64,000 nucleotides of DNA from positions 4,402,001-4,466,000 of the forward strand of contig NZ_CP135971.1 in NCBI RefSeq assembly GCF_032463525.1. The letters run 5' to 3'. Source of the DNA: Pseudomonas sp. DTU_2021_1001937_2_SI_NGA_ILE_001. GTDB lineage: Bacteria; Pseudomonadota; Gammaproteobacteria; Pseudomonadales; Pseudomonadaceae. Both the position numbers and the translations under genes were made by a program. Shown here one piece after another: positions 28,867 through 39,909 of this stretch. The notes below the pieces were generated by a model that was given only the letters and a program-made list of their open reading frames with translations, ran no database searches and had not been told where the DNA came from. The number at the start of each line of letters is the position of its first letter. The stretch's first letter is position 1.

Positions 28867-30212
28867 CAGCTGACGCCTTGCAGGGCCTGGCCGACGGCGT
28901 CGAAGACGCGGTCGAGGTCTTGCGGCCTGGCGTTGAAGGTCGGGCCAAACTGCAGAGTGTCGCCGCCGAAGCGCACATAGAAGCCGGCTTTCCACAAGGC
29001 CATGCCGGCCTCGAACGGCCGCACCACCGGGTCGCCGTCACGCGGTGCCAGCTGCAGGGCGCCGGCCAGCCCGCAATTGCGGATGTCGACCACGTGTTGC
29101 GCGCCTCTCAGGCCATGGATGGCCTTCTCGAAGTAGGGCGCCAGCTCGGCGGCCTGCTGAATGAGGTTTTCCTTTTCCAGCAGTTCCAGCGAAGCGAGAC
29201 CGGCTGCGCAGGCCACCGGGTGGGCCGAGTAGGTGTAGCCGTGGGCGAACTCGACCGCGTGCTCGGGCAGCGACTGGCTCATGAAGGTGTCGTAGATCTC
29301 GCGGCTGGCGATCACCGCGCCCATAGGGATGGCGCCATTGGTGATCTGCTTGGCGACGTTCATGATGTCCGGGGTCACGCCGAAGTACTCGGCACCAGTC
29401 CACTTGCCCATGCGGCCGAACGCGGTGATGACCTCGTCGAAGATCAGCAGGATGTTGTGCTGGTCGCAGATTTCCCGCAGGCGCTTGAGGTAGCCCACAG
29501 GCGGCACGATGACACCCGCCGAACCGGACATCGGCTCGACGATCACCGCAGCGATGTTCGAGGCGTCGTGCAGTTCGATCAGCTTGAGCAGCTCATTGGC
29601 CAGGGGCACGCCGCCAGTGGCGGCCGCGCCTGGAGTGAACGCCAGGTCCGGTTGCAGGGTGTGCGGCAGGTGGTCGACGTCCATCAGTTGGCCGAACATC
29701 TTGCGGTTGCCGCCGATGCCGCCCAGCGAAGTGCCGGCGACGTTGACGCCGTGATAGCCACGGGCGCGGCCGATCAGCTTGGTCTTTTGCGGCTGGCCTT
29801 TCAGGCGCCAGTAGGCGCGGGCCATTTTCACCGAGGTGTCGGCGCTTTCCGAGCCGGAGCCGGTGAAAAACACATGGTCCAGGCCAGCTGGGGTGTGCTC
29901 GATCATTTTCTCGGCCAGGCGGAACGACAGCGGATGGCCGTACTGAAAGCCCGGCGAATAGTCCAGGGTGCCCAGCTGTTTGGCTACCGCCTCCTGGATT
30001 TCCTTGCGCGAGTGCCCGGCACCACAGGTCCACAGGCCCGACAGGCTGTCATAGATCCTGCGCCCCTGGTCGTCGGTCAGCCAACTGCCTTCAGCGCTGA
30101 CAATCAGTCGCGGGTCGCGCTTGAAGTTGCGGTTGGCGGAGAACGGCATCCAGTGCGAGTCCAGCTTGAGCGGGCTGGCCAACGGCGGGGTTTGCTGCAG
30201 GATCTGGTTCAT
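28866..30212 (-). CDS. bauA: Beta-alanine:pyruvate aminotransferase BauA
   Basis: The 448-residue class III PLP-dependent omega-transaminase moves the amino group of beta-alanine to pyruvate. Motifs are WTCGAGHSRKEI, FFTGSGSESADTSVKMARAY, LLIFDEVITAFGR, and the PLP lysine in VAKQITNGAIPMG. The length matches the well-studied P. putida omega-amino acid:pyruvate transaminase. ATG 30212 was chosen; upstream codons have no family support. Confidence 0.93.
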   Translation of the reverse strand: MNQILQQTPPLASPLKLDSHWMPFSANRNFKRDPRLIVSAEGSWLTDDQGRRIYDSLSGLWTCGAGHSRKEIQEAVAKQLGTLDYSPGFQYGHPLSFRLAEKMIEHTPAGLDHVFFTGSGSESADTSVKMARAYWRLKGQPQKTKLIGRARGYHGVNVAGTSLGGIGGNRKMFGQLMDVDHLPHTLQPDLAFTPGAAATGGVPLANELLKLIELHDASNIAAVIVEPMSGSAGVIVPPVGYLKRLREICDQHNILLIFDEVITAFGRMGKWTGAEYFGVTPDIMNVAKQITNGAIPMGAVIASREIYDTFMSQSLPEHAVEFAHGYTYSAHPVACAAGLASLELLEKENLIQQAAELAPYFEKAIHGLRGAQHVVDIRNCGLAGALQLAPRDGDPVVRPFEAGMALWKAGFYVRFGGDTLQFGPTFNARPQDLDRVFDAVGQALQGVS

Positions 30213-30314
30213 GGCGGGGCGAATCCTGTTGTTGGGGATGGGCAGAGCTTGTGCTTGGGCGATGGGTGGGTTAAATCCATTTTTTCTCACGTTCAGTTAT
30301 TGGAAAACTCACCC
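30213..30314. promoter_or_regulatory. Divergent bauA / bauR control region
   Basis: These 102 bases separate the divergent transaminase and LysR regulator genes, the usual place for a LysR-type operator. The AT-rich stretch GGTTAAATCCATTTTTTC at 30269-30286 is likely promoter DNA. I cannot define an exact operator. Confidence 0.5.
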
Positions 30315-31226
30315 ATGTCGCGCCAGCCTCCTTTCAGCCAGGTCAGTGATTTCGACCTGCGTTTGCTACGGCTCTTCAAAACGGTAGTCGAATGCGGCAG
30401 TTTTTCCGCTGCCGAGGGCGCACTGGGCATCAGTCGCTCGGCCATCAGCCTGCACATGAGCGACCTGGAGAAACGTCTGGGTATGCGCCTTTGCCAGCGC
30501 GGGCGCGCCGGCTTCGCCTTGACCGACGAAGGCAGCGAGGTGCTGCGTGCCAGTGAAACGCTGCTGGCGGCCATCGAAGGGTTTCGCAGCGAGGTCAACC
30601 TGCTGCACCGGCAACTGCGTGGTGACCTGAACATTGGCATCGTCAACAACCTGGTGACGCAACCGAAGATGCGCATCACCCGCGCGCTGAAGGCCGTACG
30701 CGGAGCCGGTGCCGGAGTGCGTATCAACCTGAGCATGAGCACCCCTGGGGAGATCGAGCGTGGCCTGCTCGACGGGCGTCTGCATGTCGGTGCCATTCCG
30801 CTGATCTCGCCGCTGTCGGGCCTGGACTACACCCAGTTGTACGAGGAGCGCTCCAACCTTTACTGCAGCCATGAACACCCGTTGTTCGCACGGGCGGCTC
30901 AGGTGACCGACGAAGAGCTGCTCAGCGCCGACGCCGTGGTGCCCAGCTACCGCATGCCGGTGGAAGCCATCGGCCTCTACCAGTTGCTCAACTGCGTAGC
31001 TTCGGCCAGCGACCGTGAAGGCATCGCGTTCCTGATCCTGACCGGTAGCTACATCGGCTTTCTGCCCGACCACTACGCCGCCGCCTGGGTGGAAAAGGGC
31101 CTGATGGCACCCATGAGCCCGCACCGCCTGTCGTTCGACACGCGCCTGGCCGTCGCCACCCGCAAGGGGCGTCGGCAGAACCTGGTGCTGGACCGCTTTC
31201 TCGAAGCGCTGCAGCACACGCAATGA
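30315..31226 (+). CDS. bauR: LysR-type regulator BauR
   Basis: The 303-residue regulator has an N-terminal winged helix (FKTVVECGSFSAAEGALGIS, then SAISLHMSDLEKRLG) and a C-terminal effector domain. It is divergent from bauA, as in P. aeruginosa, where BauR activates the beta-alanine genes. The start is ATG 30315, at which the protein has the normal LysR length; the long open frame upstream is antisense to bauA. Confidence 0.88.
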   Translation: MSRQPPFSQVSDFDLRLLRLFKTVVECGSFSAAEGALGISRSAISLHMSDLEKRLGMRLCQRGRAGFALTDEGSEVLRASETLLAAIEGFRSEVNLLHRQLRGDLNIGIVNNLVTQPKMRITRALKAVRGAGAGVRINLSMSTPGEIERGLLDGRLHVGAIPLISPLSGLDYTQLYEERSNLYCSHEHPLFARAAQVTDEELLSADAVVPSYRMPVEAIGLYQLLNCVASASDREGIAFLILTGSYIGFLPDHYAAAWVEKGLMAPMSPHRLSFDTRLAVATRKGRRQNLVLDRFLEALQHTQ

Positions 31227-31394
31227 TTACGCTGCAACGCAGGCAGCCCCGTTCGCCGATAGCGACGCCCAGTCGCCGGTCAGCGACAGACACACAGAAA
31301 AAGCCGTCAACCGGTGATCGTGGGATGCACCTTGGGGTAAGGTTGCGGTCACACTCCCTGAGCACTGTTTATCAAGACCGAAAGGACACCTGAC

Positions 31395-32471
31395 ATGCTG
31401 GATTGGAAGAACCGGGCAGGCAGCGCACAAGAACGGCCCGCCGACACTGCAACGGTCAAGCGCCGCGGCTACCTGGGCAGCATTTTCTTCAGCCGTGCGC
31501 TGGGCCTGCTGGTACTGGTCTACCTGCTGATCACCCTGCTGATCGGCTGGTACTGGAGCAAGGAGCCAGCCCTGTTCCCGGTGCAGCAGAATGCCCAGGC
31601 GGCCGCCGAGCGCGAAGGCAAGCAGATGGTGATCGGCTACACCACCGTGGAAACCCTCAAGTCGGTGACCGCCACGCTGCTCGACAAGCCGGGCGGCTAC
31701 CTGTCCAACGACCGCATGCCACCCGGCGTGTGGCTGGACAACATGCCCAGCTGGGAATACGGCGTGCTGGTCCAGGTGCGTGACCTGAGCCGTGCGCTGC
31801 GCAAGGACTTCGCCCGCTCGCAGTCGCAATCGGCCGAAGATGGCGACCTGGCGCGCGCCGAGCCGCTGTTCAACTTCGACAGCCGTAGCTGGCTGATGCC
31901 CTCCAGCGAGTCGCAGTACCGCGAAGGCATCAACGCCCTGAGCCGCTACCAGGCGCGCCTGAGCGATCCGAACCAGAAGACCGCGTATTTCTATGCCCGC
32001 GCCGACAACCTCAACAACTGGCTGGGTGACGTCGGCACCCGCCTGGGCTCGCTGTCCCAGCGTCTGTCGGCCAGCGTCGGGCGGGTCAAGCTCAACGCCA
32101 ACCTGAAGACCGAGAGCCTGGCGCTCAAGCCCGGTGAGGTGCCGCAGGTCGACGAGGAAATCGTCGAGACCCCATGGATGCAGATCGACAACGTGTTCTA
32201 CGAGGCCCGTGGCCAGGCGTGGGCGCTGTCGCACCTGCTGCGTGCCATCGAGGTGGACTTCGCCGACGTGCTGGCCAAGAAGAACGCCACGGTCAGCGTG
32301 CGGCAGATCATTCGCGAGCTGGAGGCTTCCCAGGAGGCGGTGTGGAGTCCGATGATCCTCAACGGCAGCGGCTTCGGCGTGCTGGCCAACCACTCGCTGG
32401 TCATGGCCAACTACATTTCCCGCGCCAACGCTGCCGTCATCGACCTGCGCCAGCTGCTGTCCCAGGGCTGA
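31395..32471 (+). CDS. DUF2333 family membrane-anchored protein
   Basis: The 358-residue protein has an N-terminal cytoplasmic tail, one membrane helix (ALGLLVLVYLLITLLIGWYW, about residues 35-54) and a large domain expected in the periplasm. Its segments KPGGYLSNDRMPPGVWLDNM and SRSWLMPSSESQYREG are typical of DUF2333. The function is unknown. AAAGGA lies 8 bases before the ATG. The NUDIX gene follows after 3 bp, probably in the same transcript. Confidence 0.85.
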   Translation: MLDWKNRAGSAQERPADTATVKRRGYLGSIFFSRALGLLVLVYLLITLLIGWYWSKEPALFPVQQNAQAAAEREGKQMVIGYTTVETLKSVTATLLDKPGGYLSNDRMPPGVWLDNMPSWEYGVLVQVRDLSRALRKDFARSQSQSAEDGDLARAEPLFNFDSRSWLMPSSESQYREGINALSRYQARLSDPNQKTAYFYARADNLNNWLGDVGTRLGSLSQRLSASVGRVKLNANLKTESLALKPGEVPQVDEEIVETPWMQIDNVFYEARGQAWALSHLLRAIEVDFADVLAKKNATVSVRQIIRELEASQEAVWSPMILNGSGFGVLANHSLVMANYISRANAAVIDLRQLLSQG

Positions 32472-32474
32472 GTC

Positions 32475-33032
32475 GTGAGTTCTTCCCTCGGCATCTCTGC
32501 GCAAGAGGCCGCCCACCGGGCGGCTTCGGACGCCGAGCGGGTGGCCTGGGTCGATGAACAGGATCGCTTGCTTGGCGGTGTGCCGCGTGCCGAGCTGCGC
32601 GAGCGCGGGCTGATAGGTCGCGGTACGTTCATTCTGCTGTTCAACACCGCCGGCGAGCTGTGCGTGCACCGCCGTACCCTGAGCAAGGCCGTCTATCCCG
32701 GCTACTGGGACGTTGCCGCTGGCGGCATGGTCGGGCCGCAGGAGAGTTACGCCGAGTCCGCCGCCCGCGAGCTGGAAGAGGAGCTGGGTGTTGCCGGTGT
32801 ATCCCTGCGCGAGCATGGCCGCTTTCTCTTCGATGAACGTGGCAACCGTCTGTGGTGCGCGGTGTTCTCGGCGGTTTCGGACAGCCCGCTGCGCTTGCAG
32901 CCCGAAGAGGTGCTGGAAGCGCGCTTCCTGGCTCTGGACGAGGTACAGCGCCTGGCCCGTGAACAGCCCTGCTGCCCGGACTCCCTGGTGGCCCTGGCCA
33001 CCTATCTGCAACAAGTCGCAAAAGCTCAGTAA
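32475..33032 (+). CDS. NUDIX hydrolase (YfcD-like)
   Basis: The 185-residue protein starts at GTG, 3 bp after the DUF2333 gene. The Nudix box is intact: G-x5-E-x7-REL-EEELG in the GMVGPQESYAESAARELEEE region (about residues 83-106). Strands before it (GTFILLFNTAGELCVHRR) resemble the isopentenyl-diphosphate isomerase-like/YfcD subgroup. The substrate is unknown. Confidence 0.88.
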   Translation: MSSSLGISAQEAAHRAASDAERVAWVDEQDRLLGGVPRAELRERGLIGRGTFILLFNTAGELCVHRRTLSKAVYPGYWDVAAGGMVGPQESYAESAARELEEELGVAGVSLREHGRFLFDERGNRLWCAVFSAVSDSPLRLQPEEVLEARFLALDEVQRLAREQPCCPDSLVALATYLQQVAKAQ

Positions 33033-33195
33033 ATTGGCGCATTCCCACCCTTAGCAAGCAGGTGGTTTGCCGTTACACTGCGCGGCCTCTGGGGCCGTAA
33101 GCGCCCTCTTTAGTGCTGCCCCTGCCCGAGTGGGGCTTCGCCGCCGATGCCCAGCGCATCGGCTCATCATCAGGTCCTCAAGCAGAGGATTTCCC

Positions 33196-33567
33196 ATGGC
33201 CAAGAAAGCCACTTCCTTCGCAGCCCTTGGCGGCCTGGTGTATTCCACCGATGCCGGGCGCCATTGCCCTGATTGCAGCCAGCCCGTCGATGCCTGCACC
33301 TGCAAACAGACCGTCGTCCCCGCTGGCGATGGCATTGCGCGTGTGCGCCGTGAAACCAAGGGCCGTGGTGGCAAGACCGTGACCACCGTCAGCGGCGTGC
33401 CGCTGGCCGAAGACGCCCTCAAGGACCTGGCCAAGGCGCTCAAGCAGCGCTGCGGCACCGGCGGCTCGCTCAAGGACGGCGTGATCGAGATCCAGGGCGA
33501 TCATGTCGAACTGCTGTTGGCCGAGCTGGTCAAGAAAGGTTTCAAGGCGAAGAAATCCGGCGGCTGA
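33196..33567 (+). CDS. yciH: SUI1/eIF1-like translation factor YciH
   Basis: The 123-residue protein has an N-terminal segment with cysteines (HCPDCSQPVDACTCK, two Cx2C/CxC-type pairs that could bind zinc) and a C-terminal SUI1 domain (KGRGGKTVTTVSGVPL; CGTGGSLKDGVIEIQGDH). YciH resembles eukaryotic eIF1 and affects initiation fidelity in E. coli. AGAGGA precedes ATG 33196; the longer open frame from 33067 is not used. Confidence 0.9.
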   Translation: MAKKATSFAALGGLVYSTDAGRHCPDCSQPVDACTCKQTVVPAGDGIARVRRETKGRGGKTVTTVSGVPLAEDALKDLAKALKQRCGTGGSLKDGVIEIQGDHVELLLAELVKKGFKAKKSGG

Positions 33568-33688
33568 GCCGGATTCTCAAAGCGCCAGGGCCGCGGGCCT
33601 GGCGGCCGCCAAATCGTAATTTGCGCACCCTACACTGCGCCCAGTCGGCCCCGTGCCGATGTCACCGACTTATCTATAGGGGACTTCG

Positions 33689-35602
<1,914 letters not shown>

Positions 35603-35615
35603 TCCACACCACAGA

Positions 35616-35654
35616 GCCGCCCCGACCGGGCCTGCATGGCCGGGTGGGGGCGGT
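35616..35654 (+). terminator. Terminator after speA, possibly bidirectional
   Basis: A long GC-rich hairpin (GCCGCCCCGACCGGGCC paired imperfectly with GGCCGGGTGGGGGCGGT, five-base loop) follows the speA stop by 14 bp and is followed by TTTG. Its symmetry could also serve the leftward cytochrome gene that ends at 35777. Confidence 0.6.
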
Positions 35655-35776
35655 TTGAGCGACGAGGGTGCGGCAGTATCTGCCTGGAACCCTGCTCGCC
35701 GGCAAACGCCTCACGACCTCTTCGATACCCGCGGCAGGCCCCTGCTGCGCCCCTACCGCTTGCTCATCTGTGCCGC

Positions 35777-37342
35777 TCAGGGCAACGCCTTGATCAAGGC
35801 CGGGTTCTTGGCCGAGGCGGCGTTCTCGAACAGGAACGAAAAATCCGAGGCCAGGCCGCTGGGACCGGCGATGGTTGCGCCCTTGTGGCAGGCATCACAC
35901 GATTTGTTCTGGATATAGGTCTCCAGGGTCGTGTTGGCCACGGGCACGCTGGCATCGCTGTTGAAGGTGCCATACACCAGGGGAGGCTTGGCGTTGGCGC
36001 CAGGTTCATGGACGGGTGGGTTGGGCGAGCCGTCCCACAACACGTTGATCAGCTTGTAGTACTGAAACACCGACTGACCGCTGGTCTGCTGCGCGATGGC
36101 TTGCTGCACGGCGCTGTTGAGGGCGTTCATGTTGCTGCTCAGCGGGTACTCGCGGGTCACCTGTACCGGTTCGCTGCGGGGGTAGTTGTCCTTGCATTCC
36201 GAGGCATCGCAGGTAATGCGCTCCTGGTTTGGGGTGCAGTCATTGCCGGTGCAGTTGGGGTTGTTGAAGGTATAGCCGGCCGCCGGATTCGGACCACCGT
36301 CGGGAACGTTGTCCACGTGCTCGAACGTGGTCCAGACGAAATCCGGCAGGCTTTCGGTCTTGTGGATGATGTGCAGTCCGACCAGACCCACCACTTCCTG
36401 AGAACATTCGCCGGTATCGGGGCGCTGGAGCCAGGTCACGCTGGTGAGGTAGCGCGAGTACAGCTGTGGCTTGCCGGTGAGGATGCGCCAGGCAGCCTTG
36501 AGCTCGAAAGCGCCCAACTGCTCTTGCGCGACCGGGGTGGCCGGTGGGTTGCGAAAGTGAGCGCCGGCCGGCAGCGAAAGGCCTTGCGGGCTCTGGCCGT
36601 CCTGGTTGCTGGCCACGCGCAGTTGATCGGCCGCATCGTACAGCGAGTTAGCGACGATATAGTCGAACTCGGCCTTGCCGACCTTGCGCTCGAAGTAGAT
36701 TAGGTTGCCGGCCTGGTCGGTCAGCCAGCCGCCGGTGGCCTCCAGGGTGGAGTCGGGGGTGGTCACCGGTGTGCTGGAGGAAACATGGAAGCGGTGCCGG
36801 GCGCTCACCGCGCTTTCCGAGGTAGCGGTGAGGAACTTGCGCGCGCCGCTGCGCAGGTTGCGCAGCGCACTCTTCGGCTGGCAGCCCACCGGTGCCGGCG
36901 CCTGTACACCCCAGCCGCTGGGCGTGGCCGCACCCGGTAGAAAGATGTCGTTGGCATCCTTGTAGCTGGCCCATAGCGGCGCGATGCTCATCGGCTGCCC
37001 CGCTGTGCCGGGCACGCCGAACCGAGCGGCCGGGCTGTGCCTATCAGGCTCACCGGCCAGCGACGGGTTGGCGGGCCAGCCCGGGTTCACCGGCCAGTTC
37101 ATGGCGATGAACATCTGCCAGGCGTAGCAGTTGAGTGTGTTCTGCGACAACAGAAAGGGGTTGTCGCTGGTCAGGAAGCTGCCGCTAGTAGGGTCGAAGA
37201 CCAATTGCTGGACGCACTGGGCGGGCGTCTGTGGATTGGCTGCGGCCTGGCTGTCCGGCATGGACAGCACGCCGGCCAGCGCCGTCAGGATGATGGCGCA
37301 CAGGCTGCTGCGGCCCTGGGCAGACGAGGTGCTCGTAGACAT
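35777..37342 (-). CDS. Exported c-type cytochrome domain protein of unknown role
   Basis: The 521-residue protein has a cleavable signal peptide (about 1-34, ending DSQAAA) and one haem c site, CDACH at 482-486, near the C-terminus. No Met follows the haem motif, so the sixth ligand is not a downstream methionine. The middle has Cys-rich loops (CTGNDC; CDASEC), possible disulfides. AAGGAG precedes the ATG. It is the third gene of a leftward operon with the 576- and 161-residue proteins. It may be an electron acceptor for a periplasmic enzyme; the function is not known. Confidence 0.75.
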   Translation of the reverse strand: MSTSTSSAQGRSSLCAIILTALAGVLSMPDSQAAANPQTPAQCVQQLVFDPTSGSFLTSDNPFLLSQNTLNCYAWQMFIAMNWPVNPGWPANPSLAGEPDRHSPAARFGVPGTAGQPMSIAPLWASYKDANDIFLPGAATPSGWGVQAPAPVGCQPKSALRNLRSGARKFLTATSESAVSARHRFHVSSSTPVTTPDSTLEATGGWLTDQAGNLIYFERKVGKAEFDYIVANSLYDAADQLRVASNQDGQSPQGLSLPAGAHFRNPPATPVAQEQLGAFELKAAWRILTGKPQLYSRYLTSVTWLQRPDTGECSQEVVGLVGLHIIHKTESLPDFVWTTFEHVDNVPDGGPNPAAGYTFNNPNCTGNDCTPNQERITCDASECKDNYPRSEPVQVTREYPLSSNMNALNSAVQQAIAQQTSGQSVFQYYKLINVLWDGSPNPPVHEPGANAKPPLVYGTFNSDASVPVANTTLETYIQNKSCDACHKGATIAGPSGLASDFSFLFENAASAKNPALIKALP

Positions 37343-37419
37343 GTCCTACTCCTTGGAAAAGCCGAGGCCTGCCCCGACGAAGCAGGGCAGGCCATCTGTC
37401 GACGCTCGAACGTCGTGGA

Positions 37420-39150
37420 TCACACGCCCGGCACGACCGCGAGGGCGCTGGCCCAAGGGTGCTCGGCGGCGCTGGGGTTGGCGGACTCGTCAGGATTCAA
37501 GGCACGCAGTTGTACCAGGCCTGGCGCGGCATCCTTGGCCACACTGATGGTCAGTACATAGCCCTGGGTGCCGCTGTCGGTGGTCTTGCCCGGTACTGGC
37601 GTAGCGTTTTCCAGGAACTCGGTCACCTGCGCTGTCACCCCCGGGTTGGAGAACTGGATGCGCGCATTGGCGGCAGTGGTGTTGGCCGCAGCGCCCTGGA
37701 CCACCAGCACGAAACTGTGGCTCGTACCCGGTGCCAGCCAGGCCGGGAGGTCACTGGGCGAGGCACCGTAGAAAAGCTCCAGTGGCACGAGTTGCACCGG
37801 ATACGGCTGGATACCCGTGGTGCGGTCGGCTACACAGGGGGTGATCGCCGGGCTGAGGTTGCCCATCCCGGTGGCGGACAGGGCAACCTTCATCTGATTG
37901 GCTATCTGTCCAACGTATTCGATGGGCTGGCCATCGATGGTGATGTCGTTGATCGAGAAGCCGGCGCTGACCGGTACTTCGAGCACGGCGTGGAGAATCT
38001 GGTCCTTGCCGTTGGGGCCGGTGCCGGCGGTGCCGCGGGTGATTTTCCAGTACTGGCTGACGTCCTGGCCCTGCGGACCTTTCCAGTTGGCGAAGCTCAG
38101 CGGCTGCTGTAGATACAGGCCGACCGGGTTGGTCAGCGAGATGCGTGTGCTACCAGCCAGCTGGTTGGCGTTGAAGCCGATGGTCGGGTCCGAGTTACGG
38201 AAGTTCTGCCCGTATTGGGAGCAGCAGATCAGCGCCTGCGGGTTGGCGCTGCTGGCATCCGGACGCTGGATGGTCGCGGCTCCGGCGAGGTAGATTTCGG
38301 CGCTCAGCGTGTTGGGCGCGGATGTCAGGTGCAGGGCGCCGCCATACTGGCCGGGTACCCGGGCAGTGCCCGAGTTCCACTTGTTGGTCACGTCGTAGGC
38401 TGGCTGCCCGGTGGTGGGGTCCAGGACCGGCTCGCCTTTCTTGCCGGTGGGCTGGTCGTACTGGTAGCGCAGGTACAGGTCTTCGAGCTGCACAGCCGGA
38501 TCGATGTATGTCTGATACAGACCCAGCACCGCCCGCGGATCGATACGCCACATGGTCAGGTAGTAGGCCGGGTTCTCACAGGTGAACATCACACTGCGCA
38601 TCTTGCCGTCCGCGTCGCGGGTGATCGACCACTCGCAGTACTCGTCCAGCCAGCCGCGCGGGCCGTAGGGGCTGAAGAGTTTGTAAGGGCCGTTCCAGTC
38701 GATCTGCGGGCAGCGGATGGTCGGCAGATTGAGCAAGGTGCCGCTCGCTTGCGGATCGTAGAGGCTGAGGGTGGTGCCGTTGACCTCGATTTCGCCGTTG
38801 TCGGCCAGGGCCATGACCTGCTGCATGCTCAGAGGGCTGCCGCCGAGCTGCGGGTTGGCCGCTGAACCGGGCTGGGTGAGGTAGGCGATCAGTCGGTTGG
38901 GGAAGGGCGTCCACTCGATCGGTGCGACATCATCCCCGAACCCCTCCACGAGCGGGTTGTAGTAGCCCGAGCGAGGTGCATCGTTGAGACCGGTCCAGGG
39001 GTTGCCGATAATGGCCGACTCTGTCCAGCCGGCCAGGTTGTTGTTCCAGTCGGTCTCGAATTGCGGCAATTCCTGTTCCAGACCCAGTTGCTGGTAGTCC
39101 TTTGGGGCCTGCTCGGCGGGCGAGGTGAATTGCTTGAAGGGTGTGCTCAT
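37420..39150 (-). CDS. Unrecognised 576-residue protein, partner of the cytochrome
   Basis: I do not recognise this protein. It has no signal peptide or membrane helix. The N-terminal half is rich in aromatic and Asn/Gly motifs (NNLAGWTESAIIGNPWTGLN; CEWSITRDADGKMRSVMFTC). The C-terminal third reads as beta-sandwich segments (VEVSVAK-like strands, LVQLRALNPDESANPS). GGAGA lies 6 bases before ATG 39150. It lies 77 bp upstream of the cytochrome gene and downstream of a 161-residue protein, opposite an AsnC regulator. A redox enzyme or structural protein are both possible. Confidence 0.65.
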   Translation of the reverse strand: MSTPFKQFTSPAEQAPKDYQQLGLEQELPQFETDWNNNLAGWTESAIIGNPWTGLNDAPRSGYYNPLVEGFGDDVAPIEWTPFPNRLIAYLTQPGSAANPQLGGSPLSMQQVMALADNGEIEVNGTTLSLYDPQASGTLLNLPTIRCPQIDWNGPYKLFSPYGPRGWLDEYCEWSITRDADGKMRSVMFTCENPAYYLTMWRIDPRAVLGLYQTYIDPAVQLEDLYLRYQYDQPTGKKGEPVLDPTTGQPAYDVTNKWNSGTARVPGQYGGALHLTSAPNTLSAEIYLAGAATIQRPDASSANPQALICCSQYGQNFRNSDPTIGFNANQLAGSTRISLTNPVGLYLQQPLSFANWKGPQGQDVSQYWKITRGTAGTGPNGKDQILHAVLEVPVSAGFSINDITIDGQPIEYVGQIANQMKVALSATGMGNLSPAITPCVADRTTGIQPYPVQLVPLELFYGASPSDLPAWLAPGTSHSFVLVVQGAAANTTAANARIQFSNPGVTAQVTEFLENATPVPGKTTDSGTQGYVLTISVAKDAAPGLVQLRALNPDESANPSAAEHPWASALAVVPGV

Positions 39151-39279
39151 CAACTATCTCCAATGGCGAATGATACGTCTTGGGGGAGCAGCGACCGGCG
39201 TCGGAAACGAGCCGGCCAGGAACGGGAGCGCATCCTTTGCGCACCCGCAGAAAAACAACGGCCAGGTGGCGGGGGGTGT

Positions 39280-39765
39280 TCAGAGGTGCTCTGTCGCTCT
39301 GGGGGTTTCGAGGATCGGCACGTGACGCGCAGGCAGGGTGAGTTCCAGCGGTCTGATCGTGAATGCCTTGCGACCGTGGGACGCCAGGCGGGCATGGCCC
39401 TGCCAGGGATGTACGGGGGGCAGCGCCACGCCGTGGCCCCGGGCAATTCGCTCAGCCATCTTCACCGGGGCCTCTGGATCCAGGCGCCAGCCCTGATTGA
39501 CCCAGCGGCGGAAGATTTCCAAGGCGTCTTCGAGACGAAACGAGGAGCATGTCGGTGCAGGACAGGGCGGCTGACTGGCCAGGTGCTGGTAGATCAGCAA
39601 TGACCACTGCCTGATGGCTGTCGGGTTGTGGAGGTCGACGGCCTGTCGTTCCAGGCGTTCCTGCCAGCCAGACTCGCGAAGAGCCTGTTGCAGGGGCTGC
39701 AGCCAGCAAGGATTGCTGAACAGCCGGTGGATATCCGTCGTCCATGTCGGTCTTGTCGCGCTCAT
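39280..39765 (-). CDS. Unrecognised 161-residue protein, first gene of the cytochrome operon
   Basis: This soluble protein has Trp-rich helices (FSNPCWLQPLQQALRESGW; IRQWSLLIYQHLASQ) and a Pro/Cys loop (PPCPAPTC). No family is recognised. GGAGATGG precedes the ATG. Its small size and position ahead of the 576-residue gene suggest an accessory or maturation role, but this is inference. It diverges from the AsnC-type regulator over 144 bp. Confidence 0.6.
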   Translation of the reverse strand: MSATRPTWTTDIHRLFSNPCWLQPLQQALRESGWQERLERQAVDLHNPTAIRQWSLLIYQHLASQPPCPAPTCSSFRLEDALEIFRRWVNQGWRLDPEAPVKMAERIARGHGVALPPVHPWQGHARLASHGRKAFTIRPLELTLPARHVPILETPRATEHL

Positions 39766-39909
39766 CGGTCCATCTCCGGGTCATGCCTCTTCAATAGGGC
39801 TGACGGTGGGTCGCGTGATGATGTTAATTTGATGTTGCGAAGGTTTTTTGCAAAGAGTTCCATTCGAATGCAGGATTCATTGCATTCTTTTCAGGGAGTG
39901 CGCAGCACC

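Noticed and set aside
37420..39150. Possible LodA/GoxA-type quinone-cofactor oxidase
   Set aside because: The gene is shorter, lacks the N-terminal pattern of that family and has no LodB-like flavoprotein beside it.
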